From an uncultured Methylotenera sp. (lineage in GTDB: Bacteria; Pseudomonadota; Gammaproteobacteria; Burkholderiales; Methylophilaceae): a DNA stretch of 38,454 nucleotides. Location of the stretch: positions 1-38,454 of the forward strand of contig NZ_CAMLGS010000027.1 of the NCBI RefSeq assembly GCF_946479685.1, in the 5' to 3' direction. The notes under the pieces are model-generated. The model was not told where the DNA came from, did not search any database, and saw only the letters and a list, made by a program, of their open reading frames with translations. A program made the position numbers and the translations under genes. Position 1 is the first letter of the stretch, and each line of letters begins with the position of its first letter. Of the stretch, positions 24,237-32,500 are shown piece by piece.

Positions 24237-26201
24237 ATGGCAGATAATAAATTAGCACATCATTTTGAAGTATATTCCCAGTGGCGCAAGGCGCTAGTCG
24301 ACACGATTTGCGACTACCGCAGCTGGTTAAATGAGCAAGAACTCAATGATGCGCAAGTCGATCAGCGAATTCAACAACTGCTGGACAGATTACGCGAAGA
24401 TAAATTGAACGTTGCATTTGTTGCAGAGTTCTCACGCGGTAAATCAGAGTTAATCAACGCAATCTTCTTTGCAGGTTACGGTACGCGTCTGTTGCCTTCT
24501 AGCGCAGGTCGTACCACCATGTGTCCAACCGAACTGCTTTACGATAAATCCAAACCAACATCAATCATGATGTTGCCGATTGAAACCCGCCTTTCTGACG
24601 CTACCACTTCCGAATACAAACGTTATCCAGACGAGTGGAAAACGGTTACCTTTGATGTAGATTCAAACGAAAGCATGGTCAGTGCTTTTAAAGAAGTGAG
24701 CAGCACTAAAGCGGTTACTCTGCAAGAGGCGGAAAAATACGGGCTGTATGACCCGAACAGCGCTGATGATGCGCTCAATATCAATAAAGATGGCACGATA
24801 GATGTGCCATGCTGGCGCTATGCCATGATCAATTTCCCACACCCATTGCTAGAGCAGGGCTTGGTGATTTTAGATACACCGGGCTTGAATGCGATTGGTA
24901 CTGAGCCTGAGCTTACGCTCAACATGTTGCCTAATGCGCATGCGGTGCTATTTATTTTGGCGGCCGACACTGGCGTGACTAAGTCTGAGATTGATGTTTG
25001 GCGTCAATACATCAGTGGTACACGCTGGAAGCAAAAAGGGCGCTTGGCAGTACTGAATAAGATTGACGGCCTGTGGGACGAATTAAAAGACGAAACCGAG
25101 ATTCAAACCGAGTTAGCCAAGCAAATTAAAACCAGTGCAGACTTGCTGGGCTTGGATGTCAATCATATCTATCCGGTATCGGCACAAAAAGGCCTGCTGG
25201 CTAAAGTGAATAGCGATGAAGCATTGTTGGCGAAAAGCCGTGTGCTTGAGCTGGAAAAAGCTTTGTCTAATGAGCTGATTCCAGCCAAAAAAGAAATCGT
25301 GCGTGACAACACGCAAAATGAAATTGAAGACCTGATTGCAAACTCACATGTGATTTTGGATGCAAGGTTCTCGGGTGTTAACGACCAATTGTTAGAGCTG
25401 CGCGGTTTGCGTGGTAAAAACGAAGACGTTGTTGAGCACATGATGAATAAGGTCAAAGTGGATAAAGAGAACTTTGAGCAAGGTCTGCAACGCTTCCAGG
25501 CTTTGCGCAGCATTTTCTCTCAGCATACCAATCGTCTGTTTACCTTGCTGGGCATGGAGTCATTAAAAGTGCACGTACATGCTACGCGCCAAACCATGGT
25601 GGATGCGAGCTTTACCAAAACCATACGCCAGGCGATGGATAATTTCTTTAGCGAGCTGAAAACGCGTTTAATTTCATCAGACGTGCAAATTGATGAAATT
25701 AAACAAATGATGGACGTGATGTACGAGAAGTTCTCAAAAGAGCATGGCCTGCGTAAATCCGAGCCGCCGGCATTTACTACGTTGCGCTATCAAAAAGAGT
25801 TGTCTAAATTGGAGCGTGCTTATAAAGAGCAATTTAATACTGCGTTTAATATGATTGCGCATGAAAAAATGACGCTCACCAGCAAATTTTTTGAAACGTT
25901 GGCTAGCCGCGTGATTCATGTGTTTGAAGTGGCTAACCGTGATATTGAGAACTGGCTAAAAGCAGTGATTGCGCCTATGGAGTCGCAAGTGCGTGAGCAT
26001 CAGCTCCAATTGCGCAGACGCTTGGAAAGTATCAAGCGTATTTATAAAGCGACAGATACCTTGGAAGACCGAATTGCCGAGTTGGAGGCGATTGAGCGCA
26101 GTATCCAAGCACAGTTAGATGATTTAAATGTGCTACGTATGCATATGCGTAATGCGCTGGCGTTTGAGGCAGAGCCACTGGCTGCCACGGCTGCTGCTTA
26201 G
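24237..26201 (+). CDS. Dynamin-like GTPase
   Basis: A 654-residue large GTPase of the bacterial dynamin type. The G domain shows G1 AEFSRGKS (63-70), G2 Thr93-Thr94, G3 DTPG (213-216) and G4 NKID (274-277). The first Gly of the P-loop is replaced by Ala63, and Glu follows GKS, unusual for GxxxxGKS/T. The C-terminal half (about 330-635) is almost entirely helical with heptad-like stretches, as expected of a stalk. No membrane segment is obvious. AGGA lies 8 bases before the ATG. It is divergent from the ubi genes and convergent with rpoH. Its role (membrane remodelling or stress protection) is an inference. Confidence 0.85.
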   Translation: MADNKLAHHFEVYSQWRKALVDTICDYRSWLNEQELNDAQVDQRIQQLLDRLREDKLNVAFVAEFSRGKSELINAIFFAGYGTRLLPSSAGRTTMCPTELLYDKSKPTSIMMLPIETRLSDATTSEYKRYPDEWKTVTFDVDSNESMVSAFKEVSSTKAVTLQEAEKYGLYDPNSADDALNINKDGTIDVPCWRYAMINFPHPLLEQGLVILDTPGLNAIGTEPELTLNMLPNAHAVLFILAADTGVTKSEIDVWRQYISGTRWKQKGRLAVLNKIDGLWDELKDETEIQTELAKQIKTSADLLGLDVNHIYPVSAQKGLLAKVNSDEALLAKSRVLELEKALSNELIPAKKEIVRDNTQNEIEDLIANSHVILDARFSGVNDQLLELRGLRGKNEDVVEHMMNKVKVDKENFEQGLQRFQALRSIFSQHTNRLFTLLGMESLKVHVHATRQTMVDASFTKTIRQAMDNFFSELKTRLISSDVQIDEIKQMMDVMYEKFSKEHGLRKSEPPAFTTLRYQKELSKLERAYKEQFNTAFNMIAHEKMTLTSKFFETLASRVIHVFEVANRDIENWLKAVIAPMESQVREHQLQLRRRLESIKRIYKATDTLEDRIAELEAIERSIQAQLDDLNVLRMHMRNALAFEAEPLAATAAA

Positions 26202-26250
26202 GTAGATATTTAACCTCAAAGCGGTCGTCATTACCGACGGTTAATCAAAT

Positions 26251-26280
26251 AAAAAAAGGCTGCATGCGCAGCCTTTTTTG
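26251..26280. terminator. Bidirectional terminator between the GTPase gene and rpoH
   Basis: GGCTGC (26258-26263) pairs with GCAGCC (26268-26273) around ATGC, flanked by six or seven A on the left and six T on the right, so the stem extends to 12 bp. It works on both strands and serves the two convergent genes. Confidence 0.92.
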
Positions 26281-26304
26281 TTGGTTGAAACTCCGGTTAG
26301 CGCT

Positions 26305-27162
26305 TTAGCGACTCGCTAACATCAGGGTTTTCATTTTTAACATCGCTTTTTGCTCAATTTGTCGGATGCGTTCGGCAGATACACCAAACTCATCTGCTAG
26401 TTCGTGTAGTGTTTTGCTCGCATCTTCCTGTAACCAGCGCGCTTCTACCACGCGGCGGCTACGCTCATCCAAATGGTTGAGTGCTGAGGCCAAGCCTGTG
26501 GTTTCCGCCATTTCAAATTGTTTGGCTTCCAGCGCTTCAGGTGGCGTTAAGCTCTCATCTTGCAGATAAGCGATTGGGCTGTAATGCTCTTCGCTATCGT
26601 CATCGATGTTGCTCTCTAGTGAAATCTCATGGCCATTGAGGCGAGACTCCATCTCCAGCACTTCCTCTGGTTTTACATTCAACTCACGTGCAATATGGTC
26701 AATTTCGCCAGTTTGCATGGTGTTGATACCAGTTTTCATGCTGCGTAAGTTGAAAAACAACTTGCGCTGAGCTTTAGTCGTGGCGATTTTAACCAAGCGC
26801 CAGTTGCGTACAATGTATTCGTGAATTTCTGCTTTAATCCAGTGCATGGCAAATGAAACCAAGCGCACACCGCGCTCAGGGTCAAAGCGTTTTACGGCCT
26901 TCATTAGGCCGATATTGCCTTCCTGGATTAGGTCCGCTTGCGGCAAGCCGTAGCCCATGTAGCCACGAGCAATGCTCGCTACCAAGCGTAAATGTGAAAC
27001 AATCAACTGGCGTGCAGCCTCAAGATCATTTTCTTTTTTGAATCGGGTTGCGAGCGCAAGCTCTTCTTCAGCCGATAAAATAGGATAAGCTTTAATTGCT
27101 CTAGTATATTGATCTAGACTGTCAGCTGCCGTTAATACAGGTACTGTTAAAGCATTAGTCAT
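26305..27162 (-). CDS. rpoH: Heat-shock sigma factor RpoH (sigma-32)
   Basis: The 285-residue protein is the heat-shock sigma factor that directs RNA polymerase to chaperone and protease genes. It has region 2 (ADLIQEGNIGLMKAVKRFDPERGVRL..., about 77-105), the diagnostic RpoH box QRKLFFNLR (132-140) that separates it from other sigma-70 proteins, and region 4 with a C-terminal helix-turn-helix (ELADEFGVSAERIRQIEQKA, about 253-272). Length matches E. coli (284). A CIRCE operator lies 30 bases upstream of the ATG and overlaps a sigma-E-like -35, so control by HrcA and possibly by envelope stress is likely. Confidence 0.97.
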   Translation of the reverse strand: MTNALTVPVLTAADSLDQYTRAIKAYPILSAEEELALATRFKKENDLEAARQLIVSHLRLVASIARGYMGYGLPQADLIQEGNIGLMKAVKRFDPERGVRLVSFAMHWIKAEIHEYIVRNWRLVKIATTKAQRKLFFNLRSMKTGINTMQTGEIDHIARELNVKPEEVLEMESRLNGHEISLESNIDDDSEEHYSPIAYLQDESLTPPEALEAKQFEMAETTGLASALNHLDERSRRVVEARWLQEDASKTLHELADEFGVSAERIRQIEQKAMLKMKTLMLASR

Positions 27163-27191
27163 TCGTACTTACCTCTCCTTGATGAGTCATT

Positions 27192-27218
27192 TTAGCACTC
27201 TACATTCGAGAGTGCTAG
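27192..27218. promoter_or_regulatory. CIRCE element (HrcA operator) of rpoH
   Basis: TTAGCACTC (27192-27200), nine bases, then GAGTGCTAG (27210-27218). This matches the CIRCE consensus TTAGCACTC-N9-GAGTGCTAA at 17 of 18 positions with exact spacing. It is centred 43 bases upstream of the rpoH ATG, within the expected promoter or leader, so HrcA binding should repress rpoH. Confidence 0.93.
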
Positions 27219-27231
27219 TGCTGGAAAGTTC
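27205..27231 (-). promoter_or_regulatory. Possible sigma-E-like promoter of rpoH
   Basis: On the minus strand a perfect sigma-E-type -35 GAACTT (27226-27231) is followed after 16 bases by TCGAA (27205-27209), a partial match to the -10 TCTGA. The spacer and -10 overlap the CIRCE element. The -35 is good and the -10 poor, so this is tentative. Confidence 0.3.
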
Positions 27232-27361
27232 AAATGGCTGGTCAAAATGTTATGTGGCATTAAAGTTGGTCACTCATTGGAGCAGGAGTGCTCATCAAAG
27301 GCTGATGCTTAAAGTAATGTAGTTATGAATCAAGGCTGGCTTACAGCAAAAATTCAAAATT

Positions 27362-27487
27362 TTATAGCTGTTGCTCTTTCAAACCAGATACATAAGTTTT
27401 AGCGATTTCTTTACCATTCATTCGACGAGGCCGATCTTCAAAAGGCTGTTCTTCCTCACTAATGCATCCAGTTCCGGCTCTAAGATG
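27362..27487 (-). pseudogene. Possible gene remnant (41 codons, no start)
   Basis: Between two stops the minus strand reads 41 codons with normal-looking protein composition, ending in MNGKEIAKTYVSGLKEQQL. The only ATG leaves 20 residues and has no ribosome binding site. It lies between rpoH and the LysR gene and slightly precedes the LysR stop. It may be the C-terminal remnant of a deleted gene, or chance. No family was recognised. Confidence 0.2.
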
Positions 27488-27496
27488 TCACAAAAA

Positions 27497-28384
27497 TCAT
27501 TTGAGTGATTTAGCCAAATGGTCAATAAACAAGCGCACTGCAGGCGGAAGTCCACGCCGCGTTGTGAATACAATATGCACGATACCAATATCAGCACTCC
27601 AGTCCGGAAATACGTGCACCAGTTTATTACGCTCAATTGACTCTCTGCAGGTATGGTCTGGCAGTAATGCAATACCCAACCCATTGATTGCGGCCTCTCT
27701 TACGGTCGCAAAATCCACACAGGTCATTTTAGGTTCATGTCTAACGGTTGCCTCCCCAAGGTCATGGTGATTGAATTTCCAATCCACTTCGCCCGCATAC
27801 TCAACCGTTGCCAAGGTAGGTAGCGATGAAATGTGTTGAATGTTGTTAGCGTTACGGCACTTTGCCGCCAGCGAAGGTGAGGCCACTAAAATCCTTCGAG
27901 ATTGCCCCAGGGTTCGCACTATCAAGGATGCATCTGTCTCCAGCGCTATGCGTACCCTGACCGCCACATCGATTTTATCTTCAATCAAATTCACTGGCTG
28001 ATCACCGGCGATCAGTTGTAATCTGACTTTCGGAAATTGAAGCATGAAGGATGAAAACGTGGGTGAAAGTAACTCAAACAAGCCAAGTGGGCAGCTGCAG
28101 CGCACCAGCCCCTGCGGTTCGCTCAAGGACTCCGACACAATGGAGTCAGCTTGCTCTACATCCAGCAATATGGTCTTGCAGCGCTCATAAAAAGTTTGGC
28201 CGATCTCCGTTACCCTGAAGCGTCGGGTTGACCGCTCTACCAAGCGCACGCCTAGCCTGGCCTCAAGATTGCCTATACGCCTGCTGATTGTAGATTTTGG
28301 AATCTTTACCTTGCGGCTGGCAGCGGCAAAACTGCCTTCTTTCACCACATCTGTGAACAGTATGTAATCGTTAATATCGCGCAT
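27497..28384 (-). CDS. LysR-family transcriptional regulator
   Basis: The 295-residue protein has the N-terminal winged helix-turn-helix of LysR regulators (about 3-62; FTDVVKEGSFAAASRKVKIPKSTISRRIGNLEARLG) and a two-part effector-binding domain (about 90-290). The pattern VRCSCPLGLFELL...FPKVRLQLIAGDQPVNLIEDKIDVAVRV places it in the large CrgA/DmlR-like group. It is divergent from the short-chain dehydrogenase at 28491, sharing a 106-base promoter region, so it probably regulates that gene and itself. The effector is unknown. Confidence 0.93.
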   Translation of the reverse strand: MRDINDYILFTDVVKEGSFAAASRKVKIPKSTISRRIGNLEARLGVRLVERSTRRFRVTEIGQTFYERCKTILLDVEQADSIVSESLSEPQGLVRCSCPLGLFELLSPTFSSFMLQFPKVRLQLIAGDQPVNLIEDKIDVAVRVRIALETDASLIVRTLGQSRRILVASPSLAAKCRNANNIQHISSLPTLATVEYAGEVDWKFNHHDLGEATVRHEPKMTCVDFATVREAAINGLGIALLPDHTCRESIERNKLVHVFPDWSADIGIVHIVFTTRRGLPPAVRLFIDHLAKSLK

Positions 28385-28385
28385 A

Positions 28386-28438
28386 TTGACTCATTAATGG
28401 AACAATGTAACTCATAATAGCAGTCTAGTGCATATATT
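28386..28438. promoter_or_regulatory. Shared LysR/dehydrogenase promoter region with repeated half-sites
   Basis: ACTCAT occurs at 28389-28394 and 28410-28415 in the same orientation, 21 bp (two helical turns) apart, inside ATTGACTCATTAAT and GTAACTCATAATAG. TATATT at 28433-28438 could be a -10 for the dehydrogenase. Such phased half-sites suit a LysR regulator, but the assignment is tentative. Confidence 0.35.
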
Positions 28439-28490
28439 AACCCAATGGCAATATTCTCCTCACGCAATTCAATCAACTAAGGAGAACAAA

Positions 28491-29246
28491 ATGTCATACG
28501 ATTTTACAAATAAGGTAGTTTTAGTTACTGGCGGCACTAGCGGTATTGGGCTTGCCACAGCCAAGCACTTTTCTGATGCGGGCGCCAAGGTGTTTATCAC
28601 CGGTCGCCGTCAGCCTGAGCTAGATCAAGCTATTAAAACAATAGGTGGCGCTGTGGTTGGTATCAGGGGTGATATGTCTAAGCTTGCGGATATCGACCGT
28701 TTATACGATGAGATTCAACAGCAGCATTCTCAGATTGATGTGCTATTTGCCAATGCTGGCGGCGGCACCATGCTGCCTTTAGGTGCAATCACCGAGGAGC
28801 AATACGATAATACTTTCAATAGTAATGTTAAGGGGGTCGTATTCACGGTGCAAAAAGCATTGCCTTTACTGCGTGATGGCGCTTCAATCGTGTTGACTGG
28901 TTCTGTAACAAGCATTACGGGTACGGCTGCATTCAGCATCTACAGTGCGACTAAAGCCGCAATCCGTAACTTGGCAAGAAGCTGGACCATAGACCTGAAA
29001 GAACGTGGCATTCGCGTCAATGTAGTGAGCCCTGGCCCAATTAGAACACCAGGCTTGGTAGAACTGGCAGGAAACGACCCGGTTGCACAACAAGGCCTGC
29101 TGGATTACATGGGCTCACAAGTTCCACTAGGGCGTGTAGGTGAACCTGAAGAGGTTGCTAAAGCTGTCGCTTTTCTGTCTTCTAAGGATGCAGGCTTTAT
29201 AGCAGGTACCGAATTCTTTATTGATGGTGGTTTAGCCCAGATCTAA
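28491..29246 (+). CDS. Short-chain dehydrogenase/reductase (SDR)
   Basis: A 251-residue classical SDR. The ATG at 28491 has AAGGAG seven bases upstream; a longer frame from 28428 lacks such a site. Key features are the dinucleotide-binding TGGTSGIG (13-20), NAG (88-90), Ser138 (LTGSV), and the catalytic Tyr151 and Lys155 (YSATK), plus the C-terminal FIAGTEFFIDGG. Arg39-Arg40 after the second strand (ITGRR) suggests a preference for NADP(H). Substrate unknown. It is divergent from the LysR gene, its likely regulator, and closed by a terminator. Confidence 0.93.
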   Translation: MSYDFTNKVVLVTGGTSGIGLATAKHFSDAGAKVFITGRRQPELDQAIKTIGGAVVGIRGDMSKLADIDRLYDEIQQQHSQIDVLFANAGGGTMLPLGAITEEQYDNTFNSNVKGVVFTVQKALPLLRDGASIVLTGSVTSITGTAAFSIYSATKAAIRNLARSWTIDLKERGIRVNVVSPGPIRTPGLVELAGNDPVAQQGLLDYMGSQVPLGRVGEPEEVAKAVAFLSSKDAGFIAGTEFFIDGGLAQI

Positions 29247-29252
29247 GCACAC

Positions 29253-29285
29253 ACGGCCACTGAAATTAAGTGGCCGTTTCTTTTG
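29253..29285 (+). terminator. Rho-independent terminator of the SDR gene
   Basis: ACGGCCACT (29253-29261) and AGTGGCCGT (29269-29277) form a 9-bp stem with a 7-base loop followed by TTTCTTTT. It starts 7 bases after the stop codon. Confidence 0.88.
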
Positions 29286-29366
29286 CAGGCCTCCTGCATG
29301 CCCAATTTCTTCACCATGGATTCATGGTGCACCAATATGCGTCATGCATTGTTGAATATAACGATT

Positions 29367-29384
29367 ATGGTGCATCAGGTGCTT
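29367..29384 (+). promoter_or_regulatory. Possible sigma-54-type promoter of the nitrate reductase gene
   Basis: TGGTGC (29368-29373), five bases, then GTGCT (29380-29384) gives the invariant GG-N10-GC of sigma-54 promoters, with 4 of 6 and 4 of 5 matches to TGGCAC and TTGCT. It lies about 125 bases upstream of the start. Nitrogen-controlled nitrate assimilation genes often use sigma-54 with NtrC. Confidence 0.35.
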
Positions 29385-29490
29385 ATAGATAATTGCTAAT
29401 TTAACGTGAGTTTGGCTGTAAACCCCTACAGTATTGATATGTAGCGTATCTATTCTTTTGGCATATAGCTTGCTTGTTGTATTTAGTACG

Positions 29491-29504
29491 CACCAATATT
29501 GGTG
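29491..29504. repeat. Perfect 14-bp palindrome at the nitrate reductase start
   Basis: CACCAATATTGGTG is a perfect palindrome ending 3 bases before the ATG at 29508. Its left part, with the base before it (GCACCAATAT, 29490-29499), also occurs at 29329-29338. A dimeric repressor site or a loopless hairpin that hides the start would fit. Confidence 0.6.
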
Positions 29505-29507
29505 TTT

Positions 29508-32500
29508 ATGCTTAGGTCAGGTCAACAATTGCAAGAGTCAATTCCTCATAAAAAAGTGAATACGGTGTGCCCGTACTGCGGCGTAGGCTGCGGTATGACG
29601 TTGGAAGTTTCCGATACTAAAGTCATCAAGGTGATAGGTAACAAAAATCATCCTGCGAATTTTGGACGGCTTTGCACCAAGGGCAGCACCAGCGCGCAGG
29701 CGTTGTGTGAGTCCGGTCGTATGGAGTCCGCTTTTGTGCGCAATGCACGGACGGAAGACCCGCGCCCTGTTGCCATGGATATGGCCATTAAGCAAACCGC
29801 CCAACGATTGCGTGCCATACTCGATACACATGGCCCTGATGCCATCTCATTATATGTTTCCGGGCAAATGTCCATGGAAGCGCAGTACTTAGCGAACAAG
29901 CTCACCAAAGGTTTTATCGGTACCAATAATATTGAGTCTAACTCTCGACTTTGTATGGCCAGTGCTGGTAGTGGCTACAAGCTGTCATTAGGTGCAGATG
30001 GCCCACCTGGTTCATACGAGGACATGGACAAGACCGACTTGTTCTTTGTTATTGGTGCCAATATGGCAGATTGCCACCCGATTCTGTTCTTGCGTGTGAT
30101 GGATAGAGTGAAAGCCGGGGCTAAATTAATCGTCGTAGACCCGCGCCGCAATACCACTGCAGATAAAGCTAATCTGTTCATGCAGATTAAACCAGGTACT
30201 GATTTAGCTCTGCTGAATGGCTTACTGCATTTGCTGGTGAAAAACGGTCATACCGACCCAGAGTTTATTGCGGAATTCACCGAAGGCTGGGAGGTCATGC
30301 CTAGCTTTCTGGAGGAATATACGCCAGCGTATGTAGCGGAAGTGACGGGGATTCCGGAAAAAGATATTCGTACTACGGCGCAGTGGATAGGCGAGGCTAA
30401 AGAGTGGATGAGTTGCTGGACTATGGGGCTGAACCAAAGCACGCATGGTACTTGGAACACTAACGCTATCTGTAACTTGCACTTGGCGACGGGCAAGATT
30501 TGCCGTCTGGGGAGTGGGCCGTTTTCATTGACTGGCCAGCCCAATGCCATGGGCGGTCGTGAAATGGGCTATATGGGGCCAGGCTTGCCCGGCCAGCGCT
30601 CAGCTCTGGTGGAAGCAGATAGAACCTTTATTGAAGACTTGTGGAAAGTGCCGCGTGGAAAGCTCAGAGCTCAAGTTGGCCAAGGCACTGTCGATATGTT
30701 TGAGCGCATGGCGAATGGTGAAATCAAAGCCTGCTGGATTATCTGTACCAACCCGGTGGCTACCGTGGCGAATCGCAAGACGGTGATTGCCGGTTTAGAA
30801 GCGGCGGAGCTGGTGATTACCCAAGATGCGTTTTTAGATACAGAAACCAACCGCTATGCCGATATCTTACTGCCGGGCGCACTGTGGGCTGAGGCGGAAG
30901 GCGTGATGATTAATTCTGAGCGCAACATGACGCTGATGCAAGCCGTGATTGCCCCCCCTGGCCAAGCCATGGCGGATTGGCAGATTATTGCGCGGGTTGC
31001 CTGTGAAATGGGTTTTGTCGATGCTTTTAGCTATAACTCTGCCTCTGAAGTGTTTGAAGAAATCAAACTGGCATCGAACCCTAAAACGGGTTATGACCTA
31101 CGCGGTGTCAGTTATGAAAAACTACGTGAAACACCTTTGCAGTGGCCATGCCCGCCAGAAAAAGAGGGCCGTAACCCGATTCGTTATATCAATGATGGGG
31201 TGAGTCAAAAGCTCAAAATCCGTGAAGACGGCAGTCAGCCGCGTTTAGTATTTCCTACCGAGCATGGCAAAGCGATATTTTTTGCCCGCCCGCATATGAT
31301 GCCGGCAGAGTTGCCAGATAGTGAGCATCCGTTTGTATTGAACACCGGCCGTCTGCAGCACCAATGGCACACTATGACCAAGACCGGCAAGATTCCAACC
31401 CTGAACAAGCTGAACCCCGGTCCGTTTGTTGAAATCCACCCGGAAGATGCCGCTCAGCTTGGTATTAAAGACAAAGACTCAGTGGAAATACGTTCGCGCC
31501 GTGGACATGCCATATTACCGGCCGTGGTAACCGACCGCGTGCGTCCTGGCAACTGCTTTGCGCCATTTCACTGGAATGATGTATTTGGCGATGACTTGGC
31601 GATTAACGCTGTTACCAATGATGCGATAGACCCGATTTCGCAACAACCTGAATTCAAATTCTGCGCCGTCGCACTGACGCGCGTCGCAGGGAAATTAGTA
31701 GCACAACAAACAGAACAATCTATCAAAAATAATGTAGCTGATTTGGACAACGAAGTTCGAACAGACGCCAGCGCAGGTGCGGCTACGACCATCACAGAGG
31801 AAGACTCAATGAGAATTGACGCGCTGGTTAAGATATTAGGTATAGAAACCACCCCGGCCATCGAGCTGGATAACGAAGAACAACGCTATTTATCCGGTTA
31901 CGTTACTGGCCTGCGCTCTAGTGAGTTGCGCAAGGCAGGTGAAGTACCGGTGCTGCCATTAAGTGCGCCTTTGGCAGCAGACCGGCGATTATGGGTAGAT
32001 GGCTTGCTGGCAGGGTTGTTCGCGCGCAGCTATGTGCCTAGCACGGGCGAGCCGGTGGCGTTGCCGCTTTCGATACCAACATCTAAACAAGCCGCTCAAT
32101 CACCTATTGTGGTGCTGTGGGCTTCGCAAACAGGCAATGCCGAAGACTTTGCCAAACGCTGTGCCGATTCGCTGAATGCAGCTGGACACATCACTAAACT
32201 CGAAAGCATGGATAACTATCCGGTTGCGGAGTTAGTTAAGGTAGAAAGCCTATTGTTGATTAGCAGCACGTTTGGCGATGGCGACCCACCGGATAATGGC
32301 GCTGGCTTCTGGTCTGCACTCAGTGCGGATAATGCGCCACAATTAGCACAAACCAATTTCAGCGTACTGGCATTTGGCGACTCCAGTTATGACCAGTTCT
32401 GCGGGCATGGCAAAAAGCTTGATGCAAGACTGGAGGCGCTAGGCGCTAAGCGCATGGCAAGCAGGGTAGATTGCGAACCTGAATATCAAGAGCATGCGCA

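Noticed and set aside
27418..27684. Minus-strand frame of 88 codons over the LysR 3' end
   Set aside because: Most of it is an alternative frame of the LysR gene. The neighbouring frame at 27362-27487 looks more coding-like and is listed separately at low confidence.
29312..29329. NtrC-type binding site
   Set aside because: The half-sites resemble CACC/GGTG, but their spacing (10 bases) does not match TGCACC-N5-GGTGCA; only a generic inverted repeat is claimed.
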